From positions 131,199,989 to 131,263,988 of the forward strand of contig CP136068.1 of NCBI GenBank assembly GCA_032622095.1: 64,000 bases of DNA, written 5' to 3'. How positions within the stretch are numbered: the first letter of the stretch is position 1; the number at the start of each line of letters is the position of its first letter. Position numbers and translations under genes: made by a program. Origin of the DNA: Siphonodentalium dalli (Eukaryota; Mollusca; Scaphopoda; Gadilida; Siphonodentaliidae). The notes below the pieces were generated by a model that saw only the letters and a program-made list of their open reading frames with translations, was not told the origin of the DNA and did not search any database. Positions 21,984 through 33,576 of the stretch are shown piece after piece.

Positions 21984-23595
21984 GCTTTTTATAGCATGTA
22001 TAATATCCACGTCTTCAAATTCAATTTCTGATATCTTATCAGAACATTTATATATAAGGCTTGGTATAGTTTACAGTGTGACGTATCGGGAGAGGAATTT
22101 TTTATAAACGTCTCATTTAAAATATTTGCTTTTCCATAATCATCAATTATAAGATTACCATTTGGTGATTTGATAGGTGGAATAACGCTATTTGGATTTT
22201 TATTCAAAATATCTTTAACCGTTTGCCAGAAAAATTTCGGGTTACTAGACGATAGGAATAAGTCTGCCAATTTGCTTTCATATTCAAGTTTTGCGTGTTT
22301 TTTCATATTGTTAACTTTATTTCTCATTGATTTATATTTCGTCCAAGCGTTAATTTTATCAGTGCGGATAGCCGCGCGTCTAAGTTTGTCTCGCTTACGA
22401 ATATCGGTTCTTAATTCTGATGTAAACCAATGTTTATCGTTTCGTCTGATTACCACTTCTTTGTGTGGGATACAAGTTTTCATTATGTTAATGTAGATGT
22501 CTGTAAAAGTTTGCACTATATGGTCAATATCCAAAGAAGGAGCCAATAATTTATGCCAATCAATTTCATTAATCATAGTATTAGCTCCTGGAAAGTCGGC
22601 TACGTTGTAATGCCAAATAAGTTTCCTTTGTTCTTGAGATGGAGCGTAGTCGAAATATACAGAGGCCATCACTGCATAGTGATCAGATATAGTTCGCCCA
22701 AAATCGATTGTTTCGTGTTCGTATGACATGAACTGGTCGCTTACTATTATTGGGTCTAATAATGTAGCAGATGATGTACCAACGCGAGTCGCAGTTGAGA
22801 TGAGGTTACGTAGACTTAGTTTGTCAATAAGATCATTTATATCTGAGTTTAAACCTAGTTGATCAGAGTTGAGATCGCCTATCAAGATGAGGGGAGTGTT
22901 ACTACTGAGTATCGTATCCAGTGTAGAGTGAAGTTTTCCCCAATAATTAGAATTGCAAAACTGTTGGGATCTATACGTGAGTGCAATTATGTACTTTACT
23001 GATTTGGAACGTATCTGAAAACATAGTATACCCTCGTCAAATTCTAGATATTCTAAGCGTTTATAAACGATATGATTAGCCACATAGGCGCAGATGTCTC
23101 CTCCATGACTGTCGCGATCTTTCCTTATTGGCTGGTAGAATTGGGAATTTGTATATGGTCCGAGCTATATAAAGGGTCTAGATGAGTTTCTGTAAAACAT
23201 ATGATATCATATTCGTTTATGGATGTTAATATTTTGTCTAGTTTATCTCTTAAACTACGGATATTTAAATGGAATATTGAGAGAGTATGTCCGTTCATAT
23301 TTACTGGTCCAGGCAAAGGATGAATATCTCCGCAAATCATCAGCAAAAGGGATGCGATCAGTACCAATTTCAAATTCGGAAATCTTAATCTGAGGAAACT
23401 AACTGTTTTTCCAGGTTTAGGTCTACATGCACAACTCTTGATTGCATCGAAGAGACCTATGGGTTGTCTGTATCGTGCCAGGTCAACCCACATCCCAAGA
23501 GGGAGGAATTGAGACGGCCAGGTCCCCGACGATGTTAACATAATTTGTTGCTTTAAATAATTATGAGTAATGTATTTTATGTTGGTCGCCCGCAT
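21984..23595 (-). pseudogene. LINE ORF2 N-terminus: AP-like endonuclease domain
   Basis: Two open stretches, 23125-23595 and 21989-23083, are separated by a frameshift. The first includes LSIFHLNIRSLRDKLDKI and ICFTETHLD, the first catalytic blocks of the exonuclease-endonuclease-phosphatase fold. The second has LILIGDLNSD (about residues 65-74) and the terminal catalytic block TISDHYAVMA (131-140). A basic linker follows (KHAKLEYESKLADLFLSS, KFFWQTVKDIL) that leads to the RT in jockey/CR1 proteins. The region upstream of FHLNIRSL contains CGDIHPLPGP, a common leader in these ORFs. The enzyme would nick target DNA for target-primed reverse transcription. Confidence 0.85.
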
Positions 23596-23600
23596 GTAAC

Positions 23601-24042
23601 ATATAACCCTATAAAATCAGGTTTAGTTATCTATATATTTAGTCCAGCGTCCGTATCGTATGTAACTCATCAACATATCCATCTGCTTTTCCATGTGGTT
23701 CGCTATAAACTCAGGAGTCGTACCATTTTTTCGCCCAGTTTTAAATTCGCGCACCAATGGTAAATAAAAAAATAGTATACTGCGCGAATTTAAATACAAA
23801 TAAGGTATATTAGATGGCGTTTTGAAAACATTCTTCAAGTATGCTTGTTATCATTTCCTGTAAAACATGGGTCATCTTTAGTATGAGAAAAGGGTGACCT
23901 GTAACAGGGACGTAAGCAGAGACAATTAGGGCGGATGTCACATACGCTCTAGTTGTGCGTCAGATTGTAGGTCAGGAAAAGATGTGTGTGGGTAGTTGCG
24001 TAATTTGGGTTTGCTGGTGGCTTCGTCTGGAAAATTAGTTAA
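23601..24042. other. Unassigned flank upstream of the LINE ORF
   Basis: CAGTTTTAAATTCGCGCA at 23736-23753 is the exact reverse complement of 18569-18586 on the other side of the LINE. No ORF1 is recognised. Confidence 0.4.
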
Positions 24043-24360
24043 TTAAATGGGTACTCTATACACAAAATCCGGTCATCTATGGAACCATATCCTTTTATAC
24101 TCAACATAATATATGGAACAATTGAATGAATTTGAGCCATGTAAGCATGTAAACAACATAGTAATTATAATGAAAATGAATATATGACTGAAGTCATAAA
24201 TTCATTTTCATTATAATTACCATGTTGTTTGCATAGTTCACAGAGCACATGAGTGTATTTTGCACTAATCCATGGCTCAAATTTGGTTGCATATATTCTG
24301 TTGCGTATAAAAGGAGATGGTGCCACAAATGACCCGATTTAGTGTACAGTACCCATTTAA
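24043..24360. mobile_element. Palindromic TTAA-bounded MITE (318 bp)
   Basis: The whole element is an imperfect palindrome. Ends are TTAAATGGGTACTCTATAC and the inverted GTGTACAGTACCCATTTAA. The centre has a strong stem (CAACATAGTAATTATAATGA / TCATTATAATTACCATGTTG). The TTAAATGGGTACT ends resemble those of the AAGGTACTC family, so the two may be related. Confidence 0.75.
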
Positions 24361-24777
24361 GTGTGGTTCTCAGTTACAATATTCTGTTGAAGTTTGCTTT
24401 TGATCATACAAATAACCCCCATTTGATTTTTAACAGAATGACCACACATCATAGCAGATGCCACATTCGATTTGCTCACTATACACCCCTGGCATGCATG
24501 TTACTGCATGATTGTCTGTGCGCTATATCTTTATGTATTGTTACTCAATAACAAAAAATAAAAAATGATATTGTGTGTATAGTGTGATTTTTATTATGTG
24601 CTCACATGAGAATAACATAGTGCTTACACTTAACAAATTATTTAGAATCGAACTTCACTTACCTGAAGGAATCTGTTTTCTGACTCTGGAAGATGATTAG
24701 TGTCTGGTGCGGCGCCGCGATGTATATTTATTGAGAACCAAGAGCACCATGTGGCTGTGATGAGATCCTCTCTTCTA
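24361..24777. other. Unassigned
   Basis: No feature could be supported. Confidence 0.3.
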
Positions 24778-25010
24778 ACATGACAAATCTCTTATATATA
24801 CGTGATCGTTTTCAGAATAGCTAAACGAGATGCTATCGGGTTATGTTGCCAACACATGTCGTGGACGAATTCATATTTGTGCATGATAATTAACACATGA
24901 CAAATCTATTATATATACGTAATAATTTCCACAGAAACTAAATAAGATGCTATCGAGTAATGTTGTGAACATAATATGTCGTGAACGAATGCATGTTATA
25001 GATGAAAAAT
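24778..25010 (+). repeat. Tandem duplication of a 117-bp unit
   Basis: ACATGACAAATCTCTTATAT starts at 24778 and recurs as ACATGACAAATCTATTATAT at 24895. The copies then share AGATGCTATCGRGTWATGTT and CATGTCGTGGACGAAT / TATGTCGTGAACGAAT. Divergence is about 15-20%. Confidence 0.75.
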
Positions 25011-25097
25011 ATATTAATAACAAAATCGTGTTTGCACGTACGCAATAACTGGAGAGGATATGTTGTCGGATTTCACGCAGAATTGCACCATTCGACA

Positions 25098-25518
25098 AGG
25101 GTACGTTCATACACTGACAAGTTTGCACGGCCTTTATTGCAGCCATTTTCTCATGGACAACCCTATGGCGCCAACATATGAACGGCAGCATTCATATAAA
25201 AAGCATATTTACCAAAGCTAACGTCACGCGAAGTAAAATTTATGTAGTTCCAAATGTAACGGTGCTATACTACCACTTTGCCACAAAATACCTGAATGGT
25301 TGATTCTTACAAGATAATTTCATGCCATTTACAGGGAAATGTCGATAGCATCGCTACTATATGTGAACTACAACGTTTTTACTTCGAATGTAGTTAGCTG
25401 TGGTACAGATGTATTTGATAATCATCTTTACATTCGGTTCCTGTCATATTGTAGCTTGCTATACCAAAATGCCTTCCAGATATTGCCTGGCAAAATGTCG
25501 AGTGTATGAACGTACCCT
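25098..25518. mobile_element. TIR element with AGGGTACGTTCATACACT ends (421 bp)
   Basis: The left end AGGGTACGTTCATACACTGA is mirrored by AGTGTATGAACGTACCCT at the right (18-bp perfect inverted repeat). No coding sequence; no clear target duplication was seen. It is probably a non-autonomous DNA transposon. Confidence 0.65.
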
Positions 25519-26099
25519 AACGGACTGGCATGAGTTCGCCGAAACCGGTGGTTTATTGAGTCTCCCGCGATAGTGGCTTAGTCGGAATAAGGACATGTTG
25601 CATCTCACATACATGTAGTTATCAAAATGGCTACTTCTATCAAAATATTGACTCAGCTTTACACAATCATTACAAGAAAACCATACTCAGAAATGGTAAC
25701 GCTCTCAAAGTCATATTATTGTCCATAAATATAAATTATAATATAAAATATATTGGTTACATGAATGCACCGCCTCAGAATTCCGTTAAAACAACTAATC
25801 CTTCAAATTATTACAAAAAACTACGGCTTATTATTGCAGGTTTCTCATTCACCACACCAGAAAGCTTCTAAATGTGGATCAAAAATAGGAGGCATTGTGT
25901 TCCCGCCAAGAGTTCATGGCCCAGCCATTGTTCATACCTAAACATCGAAAGCAATTAACGCGGTCATAATAGTTACATACTGCAACTATAAGACATCCAG
26001 CGAATGCACACCCCACGAAAACCCTAAATGTGTTGTCATGCGAGATATCCCATCGCTATATAGCTCGATTTGACACGGCCAAATTAACCTTCCTACAAA
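25519..26099. other. Unassigned
   Basis: AT-rich; no gene or repeat could be supported. Confidence 0.3.
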
Positions 26100-26662
26100 A
26101 TCCTAAACCAATAAAGCTTCTCAAATCATCGGCATATAGTCAACAGAACTTTCACGAACTTGGACATCGACACTTTCTAATCGCTCTACATAAGCATGGT
26201 CAGACCTATCATCGAATACTGTGACTCTGCATGGAGACCACATCACAAATATCAAAGCATTGTGTTACAGAAATACAAAGAAAAGCAACGAAACTAGAAG
26301 TTCGTCAAATCAAAACTCTTATGCTACCGATACCGAATGATAAGATTCAATCTGATGTTTTTACAATATGGAATATTTAGAGGAGATCTAATCGAGGTAT
26401 ATAAACTGTTGAATGGTCATTACAATATAATGCCTGTGACCTATTAGAAAGACATTCATCATGAAGAACAAGAGGACATAATAAAAAGCTGCAGATGCCC
26501 ATTGTTAACAAGGCCATAGGAAAATATTTCTTCACACAGAGGGTAGTAAATAGCTGGAACTCTCTGCCAGACTTCGTTGTTGAGGCTCCAACACTCGATC
26601 AATTCAAAATATACATAGACTCATTCTTCTATTATATAAAATACGAGTTCGACGACAAGTAA
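26100..26662 (+). pseudogene. CR1-type LINE ORF2 C-terminal fragment
   Basis: In broken frames it reads FTNLDIDTF*SLYISMVRPIIEYCDSAWRPH (in part), RGDLIEVYKLLNGHY, and then YFFTQRVVNSWNSLPD with a C-terminal FKIYIDSF. The 'VRPxxEYCxxAW', 'RGDLIEVYK' and 'RVVNSWNSLP' signatures are typical of the CR1 ORF2 thumb and C-terminus. Several stops and frameshifts are present. The copy ends where the foldback element starts at 26667, which may have inserted at or near its 3' end. Confidence 0.8.
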
Positions 26663-26666
26663 TATT

Positions 26667-27610
26667 AGTCTGGTCGATAAAAGGTTTGACCTAGAAAAAA
26701 TTTGCACTAAGTTGGTTTCTATACCATTTTGAAGAGGAAGCTCTCCTCTATAACATATCCAAAATCCGCTAAAATCCGCTTTGGGCATTTTTTGTAATTC
26801 AAGATGGCGTCCAAGATGGCTGCCATTTTCCTATAAGTCAGCTTGATTCAATTATAGTGAGAACCTCTTGTTATATGTATACACATGTATACATTTTAAT
26901 GAAGCTAAGACATCACACCACCTTTATGTGCCAAAATTGGAACTCCCCGTCCAAGATGGCCGCCAAAATGGCGACCAGAAGTGGAGTTTTTACGTTTTTT
27001 ACTAATATCTTTAAGATAAGTTTCTGTGGTTTGGAACTGGTTGAGAATTGTGACTTTATTTTGTATTTAGCATGTTAACCGACCATTGGGGCAATGAAAT
27101 AAGTTATTCGTGGGGTTCACACCCCTTCCGATCACTCGAAATTCGATTTTACAAAACGCGGTATAACATTTCACAAAAGATCCCCAAGATTCTAATCATA
27201 TTTCATCAAAAAGTGGGAAGAACTGTGCAATGTAAGTGATCCATTCTATATCTTATTGGTATTCGAACTCAATGGTACCAAAATTGTCACTTTGGCTCAA
27301 AATGGCTGCCAAAATGGCCGCCAAAATATGGAAAATGGTAATTATTATCCCAGCGTGCCATGCAACCGCTTACAAGTTGTGATGATGCACACAATTGACT
27401 ATTCTGTCTCATATAGCTTGAGTACTAACATTTCTGATGCACCTTAGGTATTTGTTTCTATTTTAACCACCGAAATTACCAGAATTATTCGAATATGGAT
27501 TTTGCCAAAAGCTTCCTTGTTTTTGAACGGAAATGGGCAGAACGTTGAAACGGAACTGAGAGGGATCATATTATGTGGCTATTCTGGCCCATTAGCATCA
27601 ACATTGATCA
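26667..27610 (+). repeat. Left arm of the foldback element
   Basis: It contains three clusters of AAGATGGC / ATGGCCGCC words (about 26803-26825, 26953-26975, 27300-27330), which resemble YY1-type motifs. ORFs here mirror those of the right arm and are not genes. Confidence 0.75.
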
Positions 27611-27629
27611 ACTTAATACAGTGTGTATG

Positions 27630-29260
27630 TCTGTTGACTGGATGGTCATAGGCGAGGTGAGTAGGTATACATGGAGTTATTGTATTGATGACTGATGTGA
27701 ATAGTTATACAATGTGTGACTATATGGTCATGGATGGGTTGTCCATAGTGAGATGTATAGGTATACAAGGAGTAGCTGTATGGTGATGTGTGATGTGAAC
27801 ATGTTTACAGTGAGTGGCTGTCTGGTCATTGAAGTGGTGTATGGTCATAACGATAGCAGCTACACTGTCCTGTATGTATATATGGAGTGACTGTGTGGTC
27901 AGGGGTGGGCTGTACATATGTACATTGGATGGCTGTATTGTAATGTGTGAGTGTATATGTATACATATGTTGGATGTATGGCAATGAATGGGTGTATGTA
28001 TACATAGGGTGTTGTTGTATGGTTATGGGCAATGTGTATATGTACATGAAATGACTGCACGGTCATTGTTGAAGTGTATATGCATACCTAGAGTACACTT
28101 TGATGGTCATTGGCGGCCAGTGTATATAGAGAGTGACCTCATGGTGATAGGTGAGATATGTATATATTTATATGTAGGGTCTATTGTATTGTCATTGGTG
28201 GTGTGTACAAGCATACAGTGAATATCTGGAGAGGGTGTATATATATACAGCGAGTGGCTGAATTGTCACGATTGAGCTGTATTGTCTGTATTGTCTGAAT
28301 TGTACGAATGGCTGTGTGTGCGGGTATTGGTATATCTAGCAGGGCTGTATGGCCATTGATGAGGTATATATATATATATACACTTGGAGTGACGCTGTGG
28401 TCATGGGTGAGGTGTATATGTATATCATGAGAGACTACATGGCCATGGCACGGCCAAATTGTACAATATGTACATAGGTATGGCAAAATTAATGGTGGGG
28501 TGAATTGATATACAAGGAGTGACTATGATCACGAATGTGGTTTATGCGTATACAGAGAGAGGCTGAATTGTCATGGGTCAGGTATATATGCAAGTCTGGA
28601 GTGTATGAATGGCCGTATGCGCGGTACGAGACATTGATATATATAGAGAGGTGCTGTAAGGCCACTTTTGTGAGGTCTATATGTATATACCTGGAGGACA
28701 CTATAGTTTTGGGTTGGGTGTGTATGTATATCTTGAGTGGCTATATGACCACGGGTGTCGCAATTATGTATATATACAGGGAGTGAGACTGTATGACCAC
28801 GGATGAGGCAAATAGGTACATAAGAAGTAATGTATGATCATGGACGTAGCGAACATGCATGGAGTGATTGTATGGTCATCGGTGAGGTGTATATGTATAT
28901 CTTTAGTGGTTGTATAGCTATGCATGTGGCAAATAAATATACATGGAGTGACTGTACGGCCTATGGTTAGGCGAATATGTATACAAGTGGTTACTTTGTG
29001 TTCATATATGTAGTGAATATGTATACAGGTCATGTGAGGTGTATGAGTATTCCTGGTGTGTCTGCATGGTTATTCATGGCTATAGGACCACGCGTTGGTG
29101 TATGGGTAAACCCAACGGTGGCTGCGTGGTAATGGGTGTGGTGTATGTCTATACAGCGAGTGGCACATGTCCATTTACGTGGTGTTCATGTATATATGGA
29201 GTGACTGCTTGCTCATGTGTGATTTGTACTGGTGCACCTTTGTGTGACTATCGCTTTCCA
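27630..29260 (+). repeat. Minisatellite core, ~40-bp irregular units
   Basis: Units follow the pattern GGAGTGACTGTATGGTCATG then GGTGAGGTGTATATGTATAC with much variation, roughly 40 copies. A (TA)n stretch lies at about 28362-28380. The many short ORFs on both strands are by-products of the repeat. Confidence 0.8.
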
Positions 29261-29359
29261 CAGTAACTCAAGGATATGTTAATCAATAGTGTTCTCCACA
29301 TTAATTGCGTTTTATATGCAATGTGAAGAAAACGGTTTTCCTGACAATAGTTTATAAGT

Positions 29360-30670
29360 TAATCAATTTTGATGCTAATAGGCCAGAGTAGCCACATAAT
29401 ATGATACCTTTCAGTTCAGTTTCAACGTTATGTCCGAAATCCCAAAAGAGGTGTTCGGCAAAATCCACACTGCATCCCTTAAAATGAGTTTGTCGTACCT
29501 CATAAGGTTTTCTGTGACAACCATAATATAAGATTAAGTTTTCAGTTGAATAAGTAGCATGTTTAATAACCAAGTGAGTCACAATTTGCTACCATTTCGG
29601 AACAGCAGAAAACAGTGTTCGGAATATAAACTTTTTACCAAATTTGGTTGCCATTTTGCAAGTCATCTTGAGTAATATTGTCTAAAGCACCACACTATGC
29701 CATATTTAAGGCATATGAAAATAAAAAAGAACCTTTGATACTAAAGATAGTTCCATTTTACTTGACAAAATTGGTCCAAACGTGAAAAGTTATTTTTTTT
29801 GCCGAGTTTGATGTTGTTTGTGATAGAAAAAGCCCATAATTCTGGTAATTACAGAATAGTAAATAGTAAAAATTAATCAAGGTGCATGAGAAATGTAGGT
29901 ATTCAATGTATATAAGACAGAATAGTCATTTGTGTACATCATCACAACTTGTAAGCGGTTGCATGGCACGCTGGAATAATAATTACCATTTTCCATATTT
30001 TGGCGGCCATTTTGACAGCCATTTTGAGCCAAAGTGACAATGTTGGTACCATTGAGTTCGAATATCAATAACGTATAGAATGTATCACTTACATTGCAAA
30101 GTTCTTCCCACTTCTTGGTGAAATACGACCAGAATCCCAAAGGGGATCTTTTGTGAAATGTTATACCACGTTTTGTAAACTCGAATTTTTGAGTGATCGG
30201 AAGGGGTGTGGACCACACGAACAGCATATTTCATTGCTGCAATGGTCAGTTAATATGCTATATACAAAATAAAGTCACAATTCTCAACCAGTTCCTAACC
30301 ACAGAAACTTATCTTAAGAGTATTAGTACAAAACGTAAAAAATCCACTTCCGGTCGCCATTTTGACGGCCATCTTGGACGGGGAGTTCCAATTTTGTCAC
30401 GTAAATATGGCGTTATGTCATAGCTTCACAAAAATGTATACATGTGTATACATATGACAAGATGTTCTCACTATAATTGCATCAAGCTGATTTATAGGAA
30501 AATGGCAGGCATCTTGGACGCCATCTTGAATTACAAAAATGCTCAAAGCGGATTTTAGCGGATTTTGGATATGTTATAGAGGAGAGCTTCCTCTTCAAAA
30601 TGGTATAGAAACCAACTTAGTGCGAATTTTTTCTAGGTTGACCCTAAAATTTGAGTTTATCGACCAGACT
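29360..30670 (-). repeat. Right arm of the foldback element
   Basis: It is the inverted counterpart of 26667-27610. It has an additional internal block at about 29460-29870 that is absent from the left arm. ATGGCGGCC/GGCCATTTTG words mirror those of the left arm at about 30000-30025, 30353-30375 and 30500-30530. Confidence 0.75.
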
Positions 30671-31676
30671 ATATGTTAAAGTGATTCACAAGTAAATATC
30701 GAATGACGATACATATATTTGTAAACAAGCATAACAAATATTGTTATCCTCCTCCCTATTTTCCACTCTTCTGATTGGCCCATGTGCTGTCACGTGCCGG
30801 GCGACAAATCACACTGTCGCCCGCTGACCCGGGAGACATTGTTTTTGTCGCCCGCCTGATGTTATATTGCAAGAATATCTCCAAACACACACTTAATAAC
30901 TCATCTACTTCGCATCACTACAACGTACTAAAAAATCATAGATCTTATATACCCCACGGATTCGCAAAACACACCAGTTGTGGTGTTTGCTAATTTGCAT
31001 ATATTTTGTGAACACTAATATTCGAACTTTTAAGTTGATACTTTTATCGGACAAGCGTTATTATTTACTTTTTACATCGCAACATCTTGGTGATTCAATC
31101 TGTTCGTGTCGACATTATGATGCAAGATTGAAAGAGAGGATCCCTTTAGGTTGGTTGGTTATAAATGTTCGCTGGTAGACAACGTAATGCATACGTTTGT
31201 CGCGAATGAATGGTACTGTACGCTTATCTTCCGCGATGTCTGCAATGTGATCATAGAAGTATTTTATGTGAGGATCGCCATGAGCACTGACACATATGAA
31301 TGTACATTAATAAAATTGACAACTTCCCAATAGCTTTCGGGGAAGACCGTTATGAAATGAACATCGCGAGTAAATTGCGCGCACAAGACGACATTGAATA
31401 TGCCTTGCAGAAGACGAGAACATACCTATATGGCTTATTGGTTTACATTGCATGGACCGATATTGACGATTTGACCACCAAAATGATCGTAAATAAACGC
31501 GGATTATCAAACGCTTAAAAGCTTGACTATCGTTTATGGGACGATAAGTAGTTACTGAAAATATACATAATCGGGAAAGAAAGCACTCATGATTCAGTGC
31601 AACATCGTACGTGTGTATGGCAAGGATATTTTCTGTGGTATAATCGGATAACAAAACAGTTGTTGCCCTTCTTCTC
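30671..31676. repeat. Unclassified repeat with CGGGCGACAAATC words
   Basis: GCCGGGCGACAAATCACACT and GGGAGACATTGTTTTTGTCG at about 30797-30855 share words with the palindrome at 31677-31810 (GGGTGACAAATCTC, GGGAGACATT). An insertion of ~1 kb bounded by related ends is plausible. The ORF at 31300-31518 shows no known domain. Confidence 0.35.
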
Positions 31677-31785
31677 GGGAGACATTGAGATTTGTCACCC
31701 GCTCGAGAACGGAATGTCTCCCTCGGAGCTTTGCTCCTCGGGAGACATTCCGTTCTCGAGCGGGTGACAAATCTCAATGTCTCCC
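31677..31785. repeat. Near-perfect 109-bp palindrome
   Basis: The arm GGGAGACATTGAGATTTGTC...CGGAATGTCTCCC is followed by a short turn and its perfect 46-bp reverse complement. Perfect arms imply recent origin or gene conversion. The transcript would form a long hairpin. Confidence 0.9.
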
Positions 31786-32149
31786 TCGACAACGGGCGAC
31801 AACTGTATATTGTTATTGGGACGAAAAGTCGCAAGACTTGTTCCGTATTATGATGATGATGATGGTGATATGATTGATAGAACAAACCACTATTATGATG
31901 ATCGCGTCGTTATTTGTTTAAAATACGTATCAATTGACATATACGCACCCGTTCCCTCATTAAAATCAACATATTTCGACCATTTAGGGGACCTCCGCGA
32001 ATTCGGGGATCTCCGCAAATAGGGACCTACTGCGAATTGTCACAACCGGAAAACCCCATTATCTATAAACAAAACGCCCAGCGAACCATAGCTATCTAGA
32101 TTCTCTATGACAGTATACACCCGAGGGCGTTAGTAACAGATTTCAAAAA
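31786..32149. other. Unassigned
   Basis: A short GATGATGATGATGGTGAT run lies at about 31851. No gene could be supported. Confidence 0.3.
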
Positions 32150-32312
32150 TCGATAATTGATTGCATTATGCATATGGGTCATACTATGATGTAATATATT
32201 TGTATAAGGGTCCTGCCCTCATAAGCCCAGCTTGTGTGGGGTCCTGCTGTATGTATTGTTTGATTTGATAACATCAAATAAACTTATTGAATAAATTTGA
32301 AGAAAAAAAAAA
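32150..32312 (+). repeat. Probable LINE/SINE 3' end with A-rich tail
   Basis: AGCCCAGCTTGTGTGGGGTC (about 32226) is followed by CATCAAATAAACTTATTGAA and an A9 run (about 32305). The AATAAA-plus-A-tail layout fits a retroposed 3' end on the plus strand. No coding part remains. Confidence 0.4.
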
Positions 32313-32349
32313 TTAAATTTGAATTTGAAGCGTATTAGTGCCACCTAAC

Positions 32350-32885
32350 AAAAAATAATATCTCCTAATTAGAATTGGGACTTACTTATTTCCTAATTAG
32401 GACTTATTATCTCCTAATTATGACTTATTATCTCCTCATTAGGAGGGCGCCGGAAGGGGGGGGCAGATGGGGCAGCTGACCCCCTGCCCTTGACCAAGGG
32501 GGCGAGCGGGGGCAGGACTTGCCCTTTTTCTGGAGACAGAAAATGCTTTTTGTGTGTTTAATCTCGTGTTTTTATAGCAAAATGTGACTTTTTGGGTCCA
32601 AATACCACCAATTTCACAAGGAATATTAATTTTTTGTCAATTTTATCACAAAACGGCCATAAAAACCGACAAATACCTTTAAAATAGGGATTTTTGCCAC
32701 AATGAATTTATGGTCATTTTCCCCGAGTTTGCTGAGAAAATGCCCTTTTCGGAAAAGTGCCCTTTTTGTAGGCTCTGCCCCCCTGCCCTTGGATGCTTCC
32801 GGTGCCCCTGATTAATTTAGGACTAAGCATCTCCTATAATTAGGACGTATATATTATCTCCAAAATATAATTAGGAGATAATTAA
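32350..32885 (+). repeat. TTATCTCCTAATTAGGAC minisatellite, split by an insertion
   Basis: About five ~20-bp units at 32355-32442 (TATCTCCTAATTAGAATTGG, TTATCTCCTAATTATGAC) resume at 32815-32885 (TAAGCATCTCCTATAATTAG). A TIR element sits between them. Confidence 0.65.
32443..32810. mobile_element. hAT-like non-autonomous element inside the minisatellite
   Basis: The ends GAGGGCGCCGGAAG and inverted CTTCCGGTGCCCCTG give a CAGGGGCRCCGGAAG-type TIR, a common hAT terminal form (CAGGGG). The subterminal sequence is rich in GGCAG/CTGCCC. No certain 8-bp duplication was found. Confidence 0.5.
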
Positions 32886-33525
32886 CATAGATACATGTAT
32901 AAAGAACTCTTGAAACATCACGCGAAATTAGGAGTGTTAATCCGTGCTTTATTTTCCGTCGTTGATGACGTTGACAGGAAAATCAAGGTGGTTACATGGA
33001 AAAACCCAAATGTAGGGGAATCCCCATGACCACGTCGCTGATTGGCTAATTGACTGCACGTGACGCGTTATATGTGTCATGAAAGGAAATGAAAGAAAGA
33101 ACTTGGGGAATTTCTTATCAAATTCTAATGAATTTATTGGTACTTCAAGCATCTTAGACAAATGAAGGGTGATACAGTCGATAGGTATAACTTATTAGCG
33201 AAACTAAACGAGATAGATTCATATGATTAATTAGAAAGGAAGTAAAATACTGCCAAAATGTTGTCTAGGATTCAGTCAATAAATTATAGACCAGCGGGTC
33301 AGGGCTCGCACAGACGCAGGGGTCAGGGGAACATATTTTTTTTCAATTTTATTATATTATTTTATTTTAAAAATTTCCCGACCCATTAACTATTATAGTT
33401 GAATTTGACGGTGGTAAATCCACAATTTTCCTGTTTAATATTTCCTTTGACCATTTGTGATAATTACACATTCCAGTCGACCAGTTGATGTTAACTTAAT
33501 GCACACTGGCAGCACAAATGTTGCA
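32886..33525. other. Unassigned
   Basis: No supported feature. Strong T/A runs occur at about 33330-33370. Confidence 0.3.
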
Positions 33526-33576
33526 TTGATATAGCTCAGTTGGTTACTGTTTATACATCGACATCCAGAGGGAAAT
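33526..33576 (+). other. tRNA-like A-box segment (possible SINE head)
   Basis: TAGCTCAGTTGGTTA at 33532-33546 matches the tRNA D-arm/A-box. The expected anticodon arm and B box (GGTTCGA) are missing because a TIR element starts at 33577. It may be the head of a tRNA-derived SINE cut by that insertion, or a chance match. Confidence 0.3.

Larger units (their letters stand above)
19200..23600 (-). mobile_element. CR1/Jockey-type LINE ORF2, interrupted by two MITEs
   Basis: Reading leftward on the minus strand there is an APE endonuclease, a reverse transcriptase with YADD, a thumb region and a C-terminal zinc knuckle. This is the order of a CR1/Jockey-group non-LTR retrotransposon, which nicks target DNA and reverse-transcribes its RNA in place. 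ORF1 is not recognised. Two copies of one MITE (21510-21983 and 20782-21258) lie inside the ORF. Removing each, with one TTAA, restores the reading frame across the junction. Apart from those insertions the ORF has a frameshift at about 23085-23125 and scattered stops. Confidence 0.9.
26667..30670. mobile_element. 4-kb foldback element: inverted arms around a minisatellite
   Basis: The left arm (about 26667-27610) and right arm (about 29360-30670) are long inverted repeats. They match from the outer AGTCTGGTCGATAAA / TTTATCGACCAGACT ends to the inner TATTATGTGGCTATTCTGG / GAGTAGCCACATAATATGAT. The right arm has about 0.4 kb extra (29460-29870). The centre is a tandem minisatellite. This is the architecture of foldback (FB-like) elements. 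No transposase is visible and no clear target duplication was found. Confidence 0.75.

Noticed and set aside
22170-22496. Plus-strand 108-codon ORF
   Set aside because: Shadow of the LINE ORF2 on the opposite strand.
31307-31885. 192-codon minus-strand ORF with a His run
   Set aside because: The His run comes from an ATG/GAT microsatellite and a second portion from the 109-bp palindrome. No domain is visible.
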